Shown here piece after piece: positions 1 to 12,018 of a stretch of 64,000 nucleotides of DNA. The stretch covers positions 1,984,001 through 2,048,000 of the forward strand of contig NC_052393.1 of the NCBI RefSeq assembly GCF_009389715.1, in the 5' to 3' direction. This stretch comes from Phoenix dactylifera. Taxonomy: Eukaryota > Streptophyta > Magnoliopsida > Arecales > Arecaceae. Under the pieces are notes generated by a model that made no database searches, had not been told where the DNA came from, and saw only the letters and a list, made by a program, of their open reading frames with translations. The position numbers and the translations under genes were made by a program. Numbering within the stretch: the first letter of the stretch is position 1; each line of letters starts with the position of its first letter.

Positions 1-2347
1 GGTATAGACAGGTTTTATGCTTAACCCAACTAAATTATGCACCAATCAGTTCATTCGATAACCAATTTATATTGGTCTAAGATTCACTAGCTATAGAAAC
101 TTCAGAAAGGCTTGTTTGAAAATTAAGAAGTTGATTAAAAAACAAGATTCTCAATTTTGACTTCCAGAAACAGTCATATGTAGCATAAAATATTGACAAA
201 GGAACCAAATGCTACCCATTAAAGCTCAATATTGTATTGAAAATACTGCATGAGAACACTACTACCTTCCCTAGTTGTGATTTTTGACCATTGAACTAGC
301 GTAAACATAACAAGGTCAAAGAAGAGGATATCTATGAAAGACAGAAATAAATGGTGTATCATTTCTACATATACAATTTTCTTTATATCAAGGATTAATG
401 GATCATGCATCAGGCTTGAGTTGGCACTCTGCCAATCAAGGGACAATATTATGTGAATAACATGCCATACTGTGCCACCGCTTGGCATGCATCGGGAAAG
501 AAAGATGTAGCAACCCAAAACAAGATACACAGATGACATGTTGAAGTATACAATTTGTTCGATTATTTTTCAACATATTATTTTTTTTTAATTCATAACA
601 GAAGTTGATAAACATGTTCCAAGCAATTAGTCCCAGTAGTTTGTGATTCAAATTAACAACATCCAATATTGCTAAGGCAAGAAGAGAGAGAGTTCAGTTC
701 TCAATTTTAAAATATTTTTTTAAAAAAAACTAGGTTCTACAGAAATGTATTTCACCAGAAAATCGATTATGCTCCTACTACTTGTTACAGAATTTCAGGC
801 GTTAAAGTGTCGATCTCAAATGGTGAAAATAAGAAGGGGCGTGCTATATCCAAAATGTACAACATTTATAAAATATAGTAAAGGCTTCTCTCAATCAGAT
901 CTCACACACAAAGTCCAAACACAGGCTTGGAAACTGTGAGTCTAGCCCTCTCTCTCCATTTCGACTATTTTCCCCCTCTTTTTCCCATTCTTGTGCATAG
1001 CACATTCCTTTTGCTTGTAAGAGCCATTAGATTAAGATCTAATGGCTGGAAAAAGGGAGATGGTTTCATGTTCCCTAAGCCCCTCCCACTCCCATTTCCC
1101 TGAATCCCACATTATTCCTGATCTATCTTGATCTCTCAGCTCTCAAGCAAGGGCACTTCACCTAAACCTGACCCAAAAATGCCTCATTTCCAATCTTATG
1201 CTCATAGGCTCTCCAGCTCAACACCATCTCGACTCTTGACCAAGTACCCGTTCTCCCAACTCCCAACCCCTGATGACTCAACACCTCACCTCTGGCCTTC
1301 CTCTCCTATGGCTTGCAATTGCGTTGGCTCAGCCACACTGCTGTCAATTTGCCAACATCACCTCAATTGAATCATCTAGGATCTCACCCCAAAAGTCTGG
1401 ACAATGACATAACCCCTCTTTATATTATTCTATAGGTTGAGGCTCAAATGTGGATCAGACACCTTCTTCCTGTGTTTTATTCGACTATGAGACAACAGCG
1501 CTCTCTTCCTCTCACTAGGGCTCAACAGCACCACATGAACCCTAGGGTATTTTGAGCTTGATCAAGCCCAGCTCGAGCTAGTTCAATATCTACTAAGCTT
1601 GGCCTTTTCTAACTCATCTAGAGCTCAAGCTGTGCGCATCTTGTTTTCAAGCCAAGCTAAGCTGGGCCCAGCTAGTCTGCATCAGCTCATTTACAACCTC
1701 ATGTATGGACAACTAGTTCTAAAGAAAAGGATAAATATGTGGGCACTTCAAGAGATTGTTAAGATGATCACTCAGAATAAAAATGGTGTTTCTTTCATCT
1801 TTCACACGCCTAGGAAACGTCTACAACCTCAAGTTTGCTTCCCTGTTCCCACAGTAAACTTTCTCTTGCACCTGCCACTGACACCGGTAAGTAAGATTAT
1901 GCAATCCACCATAACAACTCCACCGAAAATTGACCCCTGCACAATCAAATTTCCTGCATTGAATATTTAAGTGACAAAATCTCCTGAGATACATTGACCA
2001 TAAAAAAGAAGATACTGTTGTACCAGAAATAAAATTTCCATTTCGTATGGTTTCTATCTTTCAACGCAAGAAAAGGAAGCATGCACAATATCCACATGAT
2101 ATATCTTACAGTACAAAAAATAAACAACTCTTTGTTCAGATGCCTCATATCTACATGACAGTAATTTAAATTTAAAACAGAGCAATTCATCATCTGTCTC
2201 GTCTTATAATTATCCATCCAAATGCCATGCATAAAGAGCTAATACAATATGAAGATAAATCAGCATTGAATAATCCAAAAAGAACTAAAGAGACAGTGCT
2301 ATAAGAATCCACAGTGATGATAAGAACAATGAGGAATAAAGTTCAAC
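1..2347. other. No recognised exon; probably intron or 3' part of the WDR91-like gene
   Basis: I looked for WD40 exons that should follow the exon ending at 2348 and found none. The open frames here are short, have no recognisable domain and lack paired splice sites of the kind seen at 2348-4962. The stretch is best read as a long intron of the minus-strand gene to its right. Around 1500-1680 the sequence is richer in AGCT-type words and may be old transposon debris. Confidence 0.5.
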
Positions 2348-4962
2348 CTGCCTGTGATATCTGAAGATCATCCCTAGCTTCATCATTTCCAAAAGGAGGT
2401 TGACTTAGGGAACATGAACCAAGTTCACACTTGGATTCCTGCGGAACACTGGAGGAACCTGAAGAATCCACATTATTTGGTCCTAATATCCTTTCTCCTA
2501 GATGAGAAGGAACAGTGGCATTGGCCTCACTGAAATCCTTTATTCGAGGATTTCCACCATTATCCTTTGATGAATTCTCGCTAGACAGATCGCTTATTGA
2601 GCTGGTATCTTGAAGCATGGAAGAATCCTGTGCTGCTGGTGACATGCTGAGTGCAAAAAAAAAACAACACTGTTCTAACCAGAAAGATGTTGGCAAGAAA
2701 TAAATAATGCCCATATGTGCTTTGTAGAACACCTAGGTAAAGCTAGTTGTAGTTATAGCACATTGACATTTAGAGGCTCTTTGGTTGCCTGCAGCCGGGC
2801 CTCAGTTGCTGCAACCTAGTTGCAGATGGGTCGATGCTGTTTGGTTGCCTATAACTGAGTGCAATTGCAGGCAACTAAGTTGCATCCTAAGGGACCTTTG
2901 TTGCAACAAGAGATGCAGCCAAAAATGGCTGCAAACTAAGATGTAGGTTCTAGTTGCAGCCTTATAGAGCTATCATCATCTCCCTCTCTTTCCAATAATT
3001 ATATGATAATAATATTACTATGATTATTGCAATAATACAAAATTAGTGTGGTATTATCACAATTCCTATTAAAATATTTCTTATGTTATAAATAATAAAT
3101 ATCATAACATCATAAAGCGATATGATAATATTATATACAATTATCTTTTAATATAATAATATACTTGTGATATGAAGATATATAAATATAATTATTGTTA
3201 CAAAAATATGGCAATAATCATTATTATAATATAGTTATTGGTCATATTAGTTAATCATTAAAACAAAACAATATTATAACTATATGAATTGATATTACCA
3301 TATTTTAATAACATATTATATTATAGTATACTATAATTAATATAGCATATAATAATATTATTATAATAATATAATATGATATAAGAGATAATATCAGCAG
3401 AGATAATCTTAACATGTCAGTTGCAAGGTGATCACACCCTCTTCATATTAAATAACCAAAAACAGGATTAAAGTTGTAGTTTTCATATGCAAGCTAGCCA
3501 AAAAAAAGACACTTGCAAATAAAAATGCAGTATTTCTAGTTGCAGCTGCACTACTTTTGCAGACTAGAAGTGCAGGCAACCAAATTGCCCCTTAGTTGGA
3601 TGCAGATGATCAACAAAAAAATGTTTGAACTATAAAGAAAATAGTGACACGAGATCTCCAAAAACTTGCATAACTTTCCATGTGAAATAAGTAGGCAATA
3701 GGTTCAGGCCAAAAAACGCATATGCTTGAATCGCTGTGAAATAAGATCAATCACATAAATTTGCAGAGATGGACAATTCAGAGGTTAAATGACCCTGCAT
3801 AAGATCTTGTGCTGATCGCACTGCACAAACAAACAAGCACATAGCCTTGTATGAAAATCGTAAGAAACAAAAATCCGAAAAATAACATACTTACTTTCTC
3901 AAGCGGAATATCTCGGCCTCTTTGGTCTCTAACAGTGCCTGGAGTTGTGACAGCTTATGATTAAGTTGCTTTATGTCATTTTTAAGGTGCTTGACGGCAT
4001 TCTTCTCTGTGCTGATCTTTAACAAAGCAGGGATGCTTAATATGATTAAGGAAAAGATTATAAAAGATTGGAAAGAAGGTATTCAACAAAGACAGATAAA
4101 CAATGAACAGTAAGAAAGAAAGTATTCAAATGAACGGTACTGCAATGTAAGTACTCTGAGATTAGCAGCCTCGTGGCAAATGTGAAGAATTTCTGGCTTT
4201 GTATTAACAACTAATCAGAAAACAGAATATGCATATTCCTAGCAACAAAGAACTGCTTCCACATCACCATAAGTAGTCACTAACAATCAGGCCAGAAATA
4301 TTTATTCTACTGGCACAAGTGGACAAATGTTCATAATAATAGATAAATATTTATCTGAGGATATGAGTACCATTGAAGATCTCGCTTAAAAAGTTCCGGA
4401 AGGAGAGAAGCAAGGCATCAAACCATTCCTTTGAAAAGTATACATAGAACTGAGGATCCAGGTTTGGGTTCTTAATATACGGAATAGCTGCAAGGCATGA
4501 TCTTAAGGATAATAATAGAGAGCTTGATAAACAGATGGGGGAAAAAGAAAAGGAATACTGTGACCCACCAAACCATGGCATCCAATCTTCACGCTTTTGC
4601 AGCAAATAATTGCCATTTGCCCCCAAGAATTCGACTACTTTGTCTTGTCTTCCAGATTGTAAAGCATGAACAATATAGTATCGTAAAATTGACACTTCCA
4701 GTTTTGACAATGTAGAAATAAGTAGCACCTCCGAAGATGAAGAGAAACATTGCTTAAAGAAATTCAGAAGACTAATTAATTTGTCCGCTTGATATTTCGG
4801 TATATACACTGAGAAGATTAAATCCAAGATTTTATCAACTTGAAAGCTTCTACCAATATCAGTAGACAGCTCTGTTTCAAAAGTTTGTAGCGTATTTGTA
4901 AAACCTCTGAAGATAAGAAACTCCCTCAGAAGTTCTTCAGCATACTGCATGTTCTCCATCAT
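2348..4962 (-). CDS. WDR91-like protein, N-terminal half (partial, 5 coding exons)
   Basis: Probable homologue of WDR91. The animal protein works with Rab7 on endosomes to limit PI3-kinase activity; the plant role is not established. I join five coding exons on the minus strand: 4962-4569, 4487-4371, 4210-4155, 4016-3895 and 2646-2348. All have GT/AG borders and compatible phases and give 329 codons. Residues 1-131 start MMENMQYAEELLREFL and form a LisH-type helical N-terminus. Next comes the family signature, with a W..WF segment, NP.L.P.F..YFS, W.DALL.S and NFLSEIF. A coiled coil (KNAVKHLKNDIKQLNHKL) and a Ser/Asn-rich linker follow. The ORF running through 4351-4962 retains an intron (4488-4568) and is misleading there. 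The WD40 repeats expected next lie beyond the left edge. The family call rests on recall of animal WDR91, not a search. Confidence 0.82.
2773..3591. mobile_element. PIF/Harbinger (Tourist-like) MITE in an intron of the WDR91-like gene
   Basis: The ends are inverted repeats. The left end reads GAGGCTCTTTGGTTGCCTGC; the reverse complement of the right end reads GGGGCAATTTGGTTGCCTGC. The element is flanked by TTA at 2770-2772 and 3592-3594. A TTA duplication with GGGGC...TTTGGTT termini is the hallmark of PIF/Harbinger elements. The 819-bp body encodes no transposase and its centre (about 3000-3400) is extremely AT-rich. Secondary GTTGCAG/CTGCAAC words repeat near both ends. Confidence 0.82.
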
Positions 4963-4975
4963 AACACTGTGATCT

Positions 4976-6152
4976 CTGCAAACACTGGAGATGCTATGGC
5001 TTTAGGATGTACTCGAAAACTACATTCAATATCTCAAAACAGCAGAGCAGGAGAAACCAACAAGTGAAAATAACATCATCAGACACAGTTTTTTGGTCAG
5101 TGAATAAATTTAATGTGTTTTTAAAGAAGTATTGATTCGCAGACTTCGCCGTAAACTAATAAGGTTCAAAACAAAGAAAAACACTTGGAGAAGAATCCAT
5201 CAGATACAATCATTGCGAAACATTGCTACAAAAATGATGCGGTTCTCAAATTGAACTTTAAAGATGTTTCATCTATAAACAAGACCATATTTACCAAGTC
5301 TAAGCTTAGAACCTTTGATGGAATAAATATGAAGTAGATTTCATAGTTTTCTTTATATATATATTGTTTTACATTTTTTATAACTGAAAGCAAGAACACA
5401 TGATCTGCTACTCCTGTTAAAAAAAATAGGCATCTAAGCCTATCCACCATATTTTTAGCCTCGTGCAATATATGTTTCGTACTGAGTTATTACTTTGCTA
5501 ATTCACAATAAACTTCCACATTTATCTGAATCCATAGACGAGATTACTCAATTAAGCATAACGATTCTTAAACGATAAGTAGATGGCTCCTAGGTCGAAT
5601 GCCAAGACTTGAGCCACTTCACAACCTTGTAAGCACTACTAATCATCGTTCGTGGGTATTTCCTTGCATCTCACTAAGTCATCAACCGAAAAATAAAAAC
5701 AAGTCAATCTTCTTTCTGCCCCCCTCATTTCGAAGTGGCATTGAGGTCTTGATTCAACACCAGATCAAGAGACCCTAGAAGGCTTTGGCATTATCCCTAG
5801 CGCACCATCCCACAAAGACTATTTATAACTCCCTGGAACGTTCCGATTTAGATCAAATGCTCCAAGAAACGATCACCAACGAAATGTTCCAGTGTAAAAT
5901 AATAATAATAATAACATGTAGAAATTATTTTGGACAAATAAATTATCTTCGTATAGTCTAAACCACGAATTCACATCGTAATTTATATTACATTGAAAAA
6001 CAATCACTCGATAGACTAATAAGGCACTCCCCTTCGATCTAGAACAATTTAGAAGGTAACCGAGGGATGAAAATTAAATTAAAAAGAAGAAAAAGAAAAC
6101 CTATGTCCAAGAAAAGAAGGGTTTGGGAATTCGGAAGTCATCGAGGACTGAC
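4976..6152 (-). other. First intron of the WDR91-like gene (in the 5' UTR)
   Basis: The 5' UTR is split. On the minus strand an acceptor (TTTGCAG) ends at 4976 and the downstream exon begins AGATCACAGTGTT just before the ATG at 4962. A matching donor, AAG|GTCAGT, lies at 6152-6147. The 1.18 kb between is AT-rich and has no convincing ORF. Confidence 0.6.
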
Positions 6153-6410
6153 CTTGAGACGCTTTCACTGCTGAGAAACTGGAAGCCTCGGAAACCCTAG
6201 TCCTTGAGATCGACGGGGGCTTTGGCTGGAACGAGAGAGCGGGCAATGGAAACTGGATGCCTCTGAAATGCCGAAGTCATACGCTGCCGGAGTGGACTGT
6301 GGGCCTGTACAAATGGGCCGATAGCGACGACCGCTCCAGCCCAAGTAGAATTCAGGCGGAGAAGGGATGCGCGTACGAGAATACACCCGGCCCGTAGGGA
6401 CCTGGGCCGA
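6153..6410 (-). promoter_or_regulatory. 5' UTR exon and core promoter of the WDR91-like gene, with site II (TGGGCC) motifs
   Basis: A non-coding first exon ends at 6153, before the GTCAGT donor. Upstream on the minus strand lie three TGGGCC motifs, at 6300-6305, 6314-6319 and 6403-6408. TGGGCY 'site II' elements are bound by TCP factors and are common in plant housekeeping promoters. This GC-rich patch stands out against AT-rich flanks. The transcription start cannot be placed exactly, and some motifs may lie inside the exon. Confidence 0.5.
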
Positions 6411-7751
6411 AATTATTAATTATTAAAGTTAAAATGAAATTATATTTATTAGTTGCACATCAATCAAAATACTATATAATAATAATAACATATTTTTCTC
6501 CTTTTCATCTCAACTACAGGATTTTGCCTCACCTTTCTCCTCACCGAAACTCTGATCTCCATCAATTAAGGTCCATGGGCCAAATCTAGAGTTAACGTTG
6601 GGTTTTAGCTGGAGGGTTCAAGGGGACGCTTAAGGTTTAATATAGTGGATGCTTTCAGGTTACGATGTTCCGTGTTGAGGCTCTGAATGATTATAAGCAA
6701 TGACCTTTGTGTCCTATTTGATCGAATAGAAAAATTGAGTTTTCTAATGAAGTATGGACTGCAACAGCCTTATGAACCTCAAGTTTATCGACTGTAACCA
6801 TCCATTAGCTTGCTTTGTCTTGTTTAGACTAGTTTTAAGGGATGCCTAGGACTAGTAACACTCCCCAAACAGCCAAACTCTATTTGAAATTAACCGAGTT
6901 GGTGCCAACAACCTACAAACCTAAGGAGGTTGTTTATGAGGATTAATAAAGACCTGACAGTAGCTTGTGAGGACTGATAGGCGAAGACTGCCGGTGGCAG
7001 TGAGGACCTATAGGAGGTGGAAAGAGTGGAGACTACATGGATTTTGCAGAGGGAGGAGACAAGGAGGTGAGAGTAAAAAGTAAAGAGGTGGTAGTAATTG
7101 GCTGATGATGACATCAATAATAGACGGCCAGCAGAGGTGGTGGAGTTGGCTCGATAAGGAAAGGGTGAAAAAAAACAGCAGTGGAAGTAGGGTAGACAAT
7201 CACAAAATGCGGTCATGGCGGGTGATTGTGCTGGCAACTGGCAAGATTTGAGAAAGAGGAGGGGGTAATGGTTTGTGATAACATTCTTTTCTCCTTCCAT
7301 ACATAAAAGGGAGTCAATCATTGGGTTATATCCAATGATTGACTTATATTACATTATCCAATGATTGACTATATTGCATTATCTAATGATTGACTATACA
7401 TTACCTTATGTGTGTATGATAACAAATCTAATTCTAGACCTTAATAAAAAACAAAATTGATCAAGCCCCCAACTTCATTTCCAGTTTATATATTGGGAGA
7501 ACCTTTCTCAGCATAAAAACAGTCATCAATATCTTGATTTCAGCTTGAGCCATGTTGGAGTTTAGAGTGCATACCTCCTGTAATTTATCAAAACATGGTA
7601 ATTAATAATTACAACCTATAAGAAGAATATTCATAAAACTCTCTATTGATATCATAATTTACAGAAAAGGAAAATCACGAACTGGTTTATATAGAACAAA
7701 CTCACATTACAATTCCATTCCTAAAGGAAAATAAGTAAATTACATTGTACT
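6411..7751. other. Intergenic, no gene recognised; short tandem repeat inside
   Basis: No ORF here resembles a known domain, and the longest ones lie over purine-rich low-complexity DNA. At 7330-7404 a unit of about 26 bp containing CAATGATTGACT is repeated three times with small changes. Confidence 0.5.
7330..7404 (+). repeat. Three-copy tandem repeat, unit about 26 bp
   Basis: Three consecutive copies of ATC(C/T)AATGATTGACT followed by TATA(T)TACATT-like sequence. Copies differ at a few positions. Confidence 0.7.
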
Positions 7752-7763
7752 AAATCTTCAACT

Positions 7764-8113
7764 GCGCCACCAAGGTGGTAGCCTAGTGATAAGAGGACGA
7801 TAATTCCGCCCAAGTTGCCCGGATTCAAAATCCGTAGGCGTCAATTAAATTAGAGGACTGGATGCCCCACACCCGGATGGCTTGTTGGCGGTTATGCTTT
7901 CCTTCCACTTGTACCAAGGTGGCGCTGGGGTGACGTACCCACACATGAGGCAGTGAGCCCAATGCGGTGAGCCCACAAATCGGGGAAGGCACGCGAAACC
8001 TGCGACCTGTATCGAACATTCCCTGGTAGAAAGGGAGGCTCAATGAGGGCTGCTACACGGATGGACTGGTGCCTCCCCCTCCCCTCCTATTATTTACCAA
8101 AAAAAAAAAAAAA
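7764..8113 (+). mobile_element. tRNA-derived SINE with target-site duplication
   Basis: The element is about 350 bp. Its head resembles a pol III promoter: an A-box-like GGTAGCCTAGTGATAAGAGG near 7776 and a B-box-like GGATTCAAAATCC near 7823. It ends in a poly(A) run at about 8099-8113. A perfect 12-bp direct repeat, AAATCTTCAACT, flanks it at 7752-7763 and 8114-8125. The clean duplication suggests fairly recent insertion. The 72-aa ORF inside is not a gene. Confidence 0.85.
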
Positions 8114-8125
8114 AATCTTCAACTA

Positions 8126-11117
8126 CCAGAGAAAACTAGCAATCAGCTTAAAATAGTATATAAAGCATCAATCCATTGGATCATTAATGTACCACAAGAA
8201 GGAATCAAGTTCATCAAATATCAAGGTTGTATAGTTTAGTTTTTAAGACATCAAATTTCAATGAGTTGTCATACAAGAAAACTACTCTTTTAGTAGGCTT
8301 AGGTCTCTAGCGTTATCTCCCCACATACTCATACTAAGTTGTTGACAATATTTCAAAACCTGACGAAATTTGTTAGCAATTAAATGGCCATAAGCACTGG
8401 GCATCACAGATGAGCAACAATCTTACGTGGATAATGAATGGCAACATCATACTTTCAGAGAACATAAGGCTTCTTGAATATCCCAAAGCAAACACCTAAG
8501 TGAGGTGCATAAGACACCGTCCAGCAACACATATCATCATTATATGCTGCATAATGCTTATCCCTCAAATAAGAAAATACTGATATCAAAGCTGACGCTC
8601 TTATAGAAACTGCATTTTGTGAATTTGTTAACTTAAATGACAGAAGATAGTTACGGCTTGAAATTTCAAGAATGCAATTGTGCCACTGACAAAGATCCTT
8701 GTTGCACTGGTAAGCACTGAAGAAATAGAACCTCGGAAAGCACAATCTACAAAAGGAAAATGACAAAAGTGTGTAAATCAAACCAGCTATAGAAGAACAA
8801 GGCTACCTACATTCAGGGAAGCATTATTGAGATTTCCAACATAAATTGAGTATAAAATTCCTATTATCATATTCTCAAGTTTTCCAGAAACATTTCATGG
8901 TCCAACAGTATACAGATTTGAATTCAGGCAATGGGGATTCAGCCATTGGCAGGCTGGATCACATAATCCTGATGGCACCTTCGGCAACAAAAAAAAGAAA
9001 TTGCATTTTCCATGATGCCAGCAGGGAGATAAAATGAATGAAGGAAAAAAGTGTTGGGATGATCTATGGGAAGCCAAGAGAAAGGCTTACCCAAGAACCG
9101 AACCCCCTATGATGGAACGCCAAAAGCAAAGGCTCTCTGGGTCCCTACCGACACTAGGGTGCAAAAGCATGGGGAGAGAGTGATAATTATGCTAGTGGAC
9201 TGCATTATCAAAACCATTGATGTTATTCCCTATATCCACTCCTTGAAGCATGCCCACATCATTATCTCCACCGCCAGTTGCTAAGGTTACCATTTTACAG
9301 CACTTGCTTTGACTAGTCTGCATACATAAGTGTAATGGTGATTTTCCACTTCATGTCATTACCATAAGGATTGACTAAAGAAACAGAATATAGACAGAAG
9401 AATCGTAACAGAACCAACTGATGCACAACCAACAGCTCTTAGGACGTACTTTAGGTAACCTCTAAAGCAAATGAACGCGACCTACCACCAATGATCAGAA
9501 CCTGTATACTACATGAGGTACGAGTGCCTGCCCTTCTTTTTTACTAATCTATTCTTGATGCTTGGTGCATCAGAGATACAAAAATGCTAAAACCTTTGAA
9601 AATTAACTAGACCTCGGTCCCAAAATTTACAGACCACATAATTGGGGTTGAAATTGGGTATAGTTGTGCTAAATCTTGATTATACAATGGAAATAATCCC
9701 ACAATGAAGCATAAAGTCTCAGCGTCATACTTCAACTAACAGAAGCATCCAACTGAAACATGTAGTTCTAAGACCCTGATCTGGAATGCATCTTATGCCT
9801 ATAAACAGTTAAGGCACATGTCCAGAATAATTAAAAAAATAAAAATATAATTAAGATATAGGGAAACAGATGCACCATATCCAGTAACTACTCACATGAA
9901 TAGGAAAATTCCAGATAGTTGGAAATAATGGTATACCCTGTCCCACGAACAAGTTAAACAGATGCATGCTAACAGCACCTCCTGATAGAATTTTCAAATT
10001 CAAGCACACAGCATGCAATCGGTACAATAAAATGGCCACAAAACATGTTTGGATGGACAAATTAGCAAACCTGGGAATTGTTGGTGATATTTTATTTGCA
10101 ATTTAAATGTTATGCAACACCCAGAGCCAACAACATAGCCATCAGCACAACAACTAAATCCAATGATGTAAATATCAATCAAATCCTTTGATTTAAGTAT
10201 ATGAGAAGGGAAAATGGAAAAGGACTTTAACAATCAAGCTGGGAATTGGTGAGCTGCACTCTATGAATTACTATTCTCATGTACTACGCAGGAATCTCTT
10301 ATTGGTTATTTTGACCATGATCATTAAAGAATAAGTTCTTGCATGTTCAGATTACAGTTTGGGAGCTCAAAACATATAGAAATTTTTTAGGTCACCCTTT
10401 GACCGGCCACTACAAAATATTTTCATGAGTTTCAGAAAATAAAGATTGTTATTCATATTTTCTAATATATATATGTGTGTGTGTGTGTACTGTAAAGAGT
10501 GCACGGACAGAACACTGGACAGTTCGTAAACCTAAATATATCAAATAATATCTTATGGATATCCCAAGACACATGAAATGGGTACTAGGGAGAGTTGTTC
10601 AACCTTTCTACTAGATAAATAACGAGTATAAGTAAAAATGTATTTGCCAAAAATAATATTGTAAAATTACTAAAAAAAACATAAAGTGGTACTTATGAAT
10701 TAAAACCTGGTTGATAAACTTCAAACATCAGATGCCAAAGAGGATCGAATGACTTGCAAATATTGAAGCCATAGACTGTCGAAGACGACCTACTCCTATA
10801 CATAAATGTAGCGACAACACAATTGTTTGAGGCCTATTGTGCCGTAGAACCAACCAAACAACAGCAAAATTACAGAAAGTTTTAATACTACGGGTCTTTA
10901 TAAAAAAATTTAAAAGTATCAGATAAACGGAAGCAGAATGAGAACTTATATTAAAAGGTATGAACTTGTCTTGGTCTTGTGTACATATCTATATGTATGG
11001 TTAAAAGTTCGTTGTGCATATAACTGCATTTGCATTTGGCCTATTCTTGAGTTAAAGGGGATGCATATCATGGAGCAAATTTATAGTGTATAAATTTATA
11101 GCATAAACTTCATAATT
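8126..11117. other. Intergenic, degenerate sequence with one P4-ATPase remnant
   Basis: No intact gene was found. ORFs of 60-108 codons on both strands lack recognisable motifs, apart from the flippase-like fragment at 9198-9293. A short TA/TG microsatellite lies near 10465-10490. Confidence 0.5.
9198..9293 (-). pseudogene. Fragment of a P4-type (phospholipid flippase) ATPase hinge region
   Basis: The minus strand reads VTLATGGGDNDVGMLQGVDI, followed by GNNINGFDNAV and a stop. This matches the P-domain signature of plant ALA flippases ([20 protein letters not shown]...G). The first Asp of the GDGxND motif is Gly here, and the flanking codons do not continue the family sequence. It is therefore a decayed copy or a stray exon, not a working pump. 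I could not locate companion exons. Confidence 0.5.
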
Positions 11118-11126
11118 ATGTAGACC

Positions 11127-11590
11127 AAGGTAAACCGAGACGGCCAATTCGAGGTGTGCCGAACCGGCCAAACCGGTCAATTACCAACATGGTTCAATCA
11201 GTCAAAACAGGTTATGAAAAGCTCTTTGAAGCCCTCGGTCCTATACTATTTCAAAGCCCTCGATCCCCATCAACGACGATGATCCAGGTGAGTCTCTCCC
11301 ACTCCCTCTTTGTCCCCGATCTCTCAGTCCCAGACGCAGGATATCGAGCTTTCAAAGCTCCCGATCGATTGCTCAAAGCTCTAGAAGCCCTCTCTCTCTC
11401 CTTGCCTCCCTTCTCCTTTTCCCTCTCTCCCCTCTCCCCTCTCCCTCTCCCTCTCCCTCTCCCTCTCTTCATCCTTCTCCTTCTCTCTCTCCCTCCCCCT
11501 ACTTCAGTATGCTCCAACATGGTATGGTACGGACCTATACTATACCAAACCGACTAACGGCCGATACTAGCCCCAGGTCCGATAGACCTT
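11127..11590. mobile_element. GTACCG-type non-autonomous DNA element (MULE-like), copy 1
   Basis: It starts AAGGTAAACCGAGACGG and ends in sequence whose reverse complement is AAGGTCTATCGGACC. CCGG/GGTACGG words occur near both ends and a CT-rich core fills 11380-11500. The flanks ATGTAGACC (left) and ATGTGGACA (right, offset by one base) agree at 7 of 9 positions, so the target duplication is only suggestive. The ORFs across the CT tract are low-complexity artefacts. Confidence 0.55.
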
Positions 11591-12018
11591 GATGTGGACA
11601 CTTACAAACGAAACATCAAGTTGGCCACAAGAAACATTTCTATCACCTAAAGAAAAAGATTCTCCAAGTTCTAACAAATCAAGAGTCACTAGTGAAAGGT
11701 GTTATTTCATAACTCTACGCCTCAAGCCATCAAGCACGAGAAATAAGGACTACCTAACTATAATTTTAACATAGAGGCCATTGTAAGCTCAATTCAAGAT
11801 TAGAAACTAGGCTTGTTGATGGATGAACAAAATTGGTTTAGAAAAGTTGATGCGGTAGAGCCACACTAGCAAGAATAGATACCAAGCTCGTTGGCATCAG
11901 TTTATCTAAATGAAAGTAGTTTTAGGACTTAATCTAAGATGCAACCTTGAGCCTCGATCAACAAAGTCACATTCTAAGACCTAATAATTAGTTCCTTTAT
12001 CATCTCCAATCTTCATGC
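11591..12018. other. Unassigned spacer between a MITE and the Copia nest
   Basis: No gene or repeat was recognised. It ends where the inverted LTR begins at TGAAAGTAAATCC. Confidence 0.4.

Noticed and set aside
4351..4570. Continuous reading of the WDR91-like ORF from 4962 to 4351
   Set aside because: The segment 4488-4568 has GT/AG borders and encodes non-family sequence. Removing it restores W-F-A-I-P and the phase needed downstream.
7776..7830. Possible tRNA gene
   Set aside because: There are A- and B-box-like motifs but no cloverleaf, and the poly(A) tail and target duplication make it a SINE head.
8455..8781. 108-codon minus-strand ORF near the flippase fragment
   Set aside because: It does not match flippase transmembrane or C-terminal segments and has no other recognisable domain.
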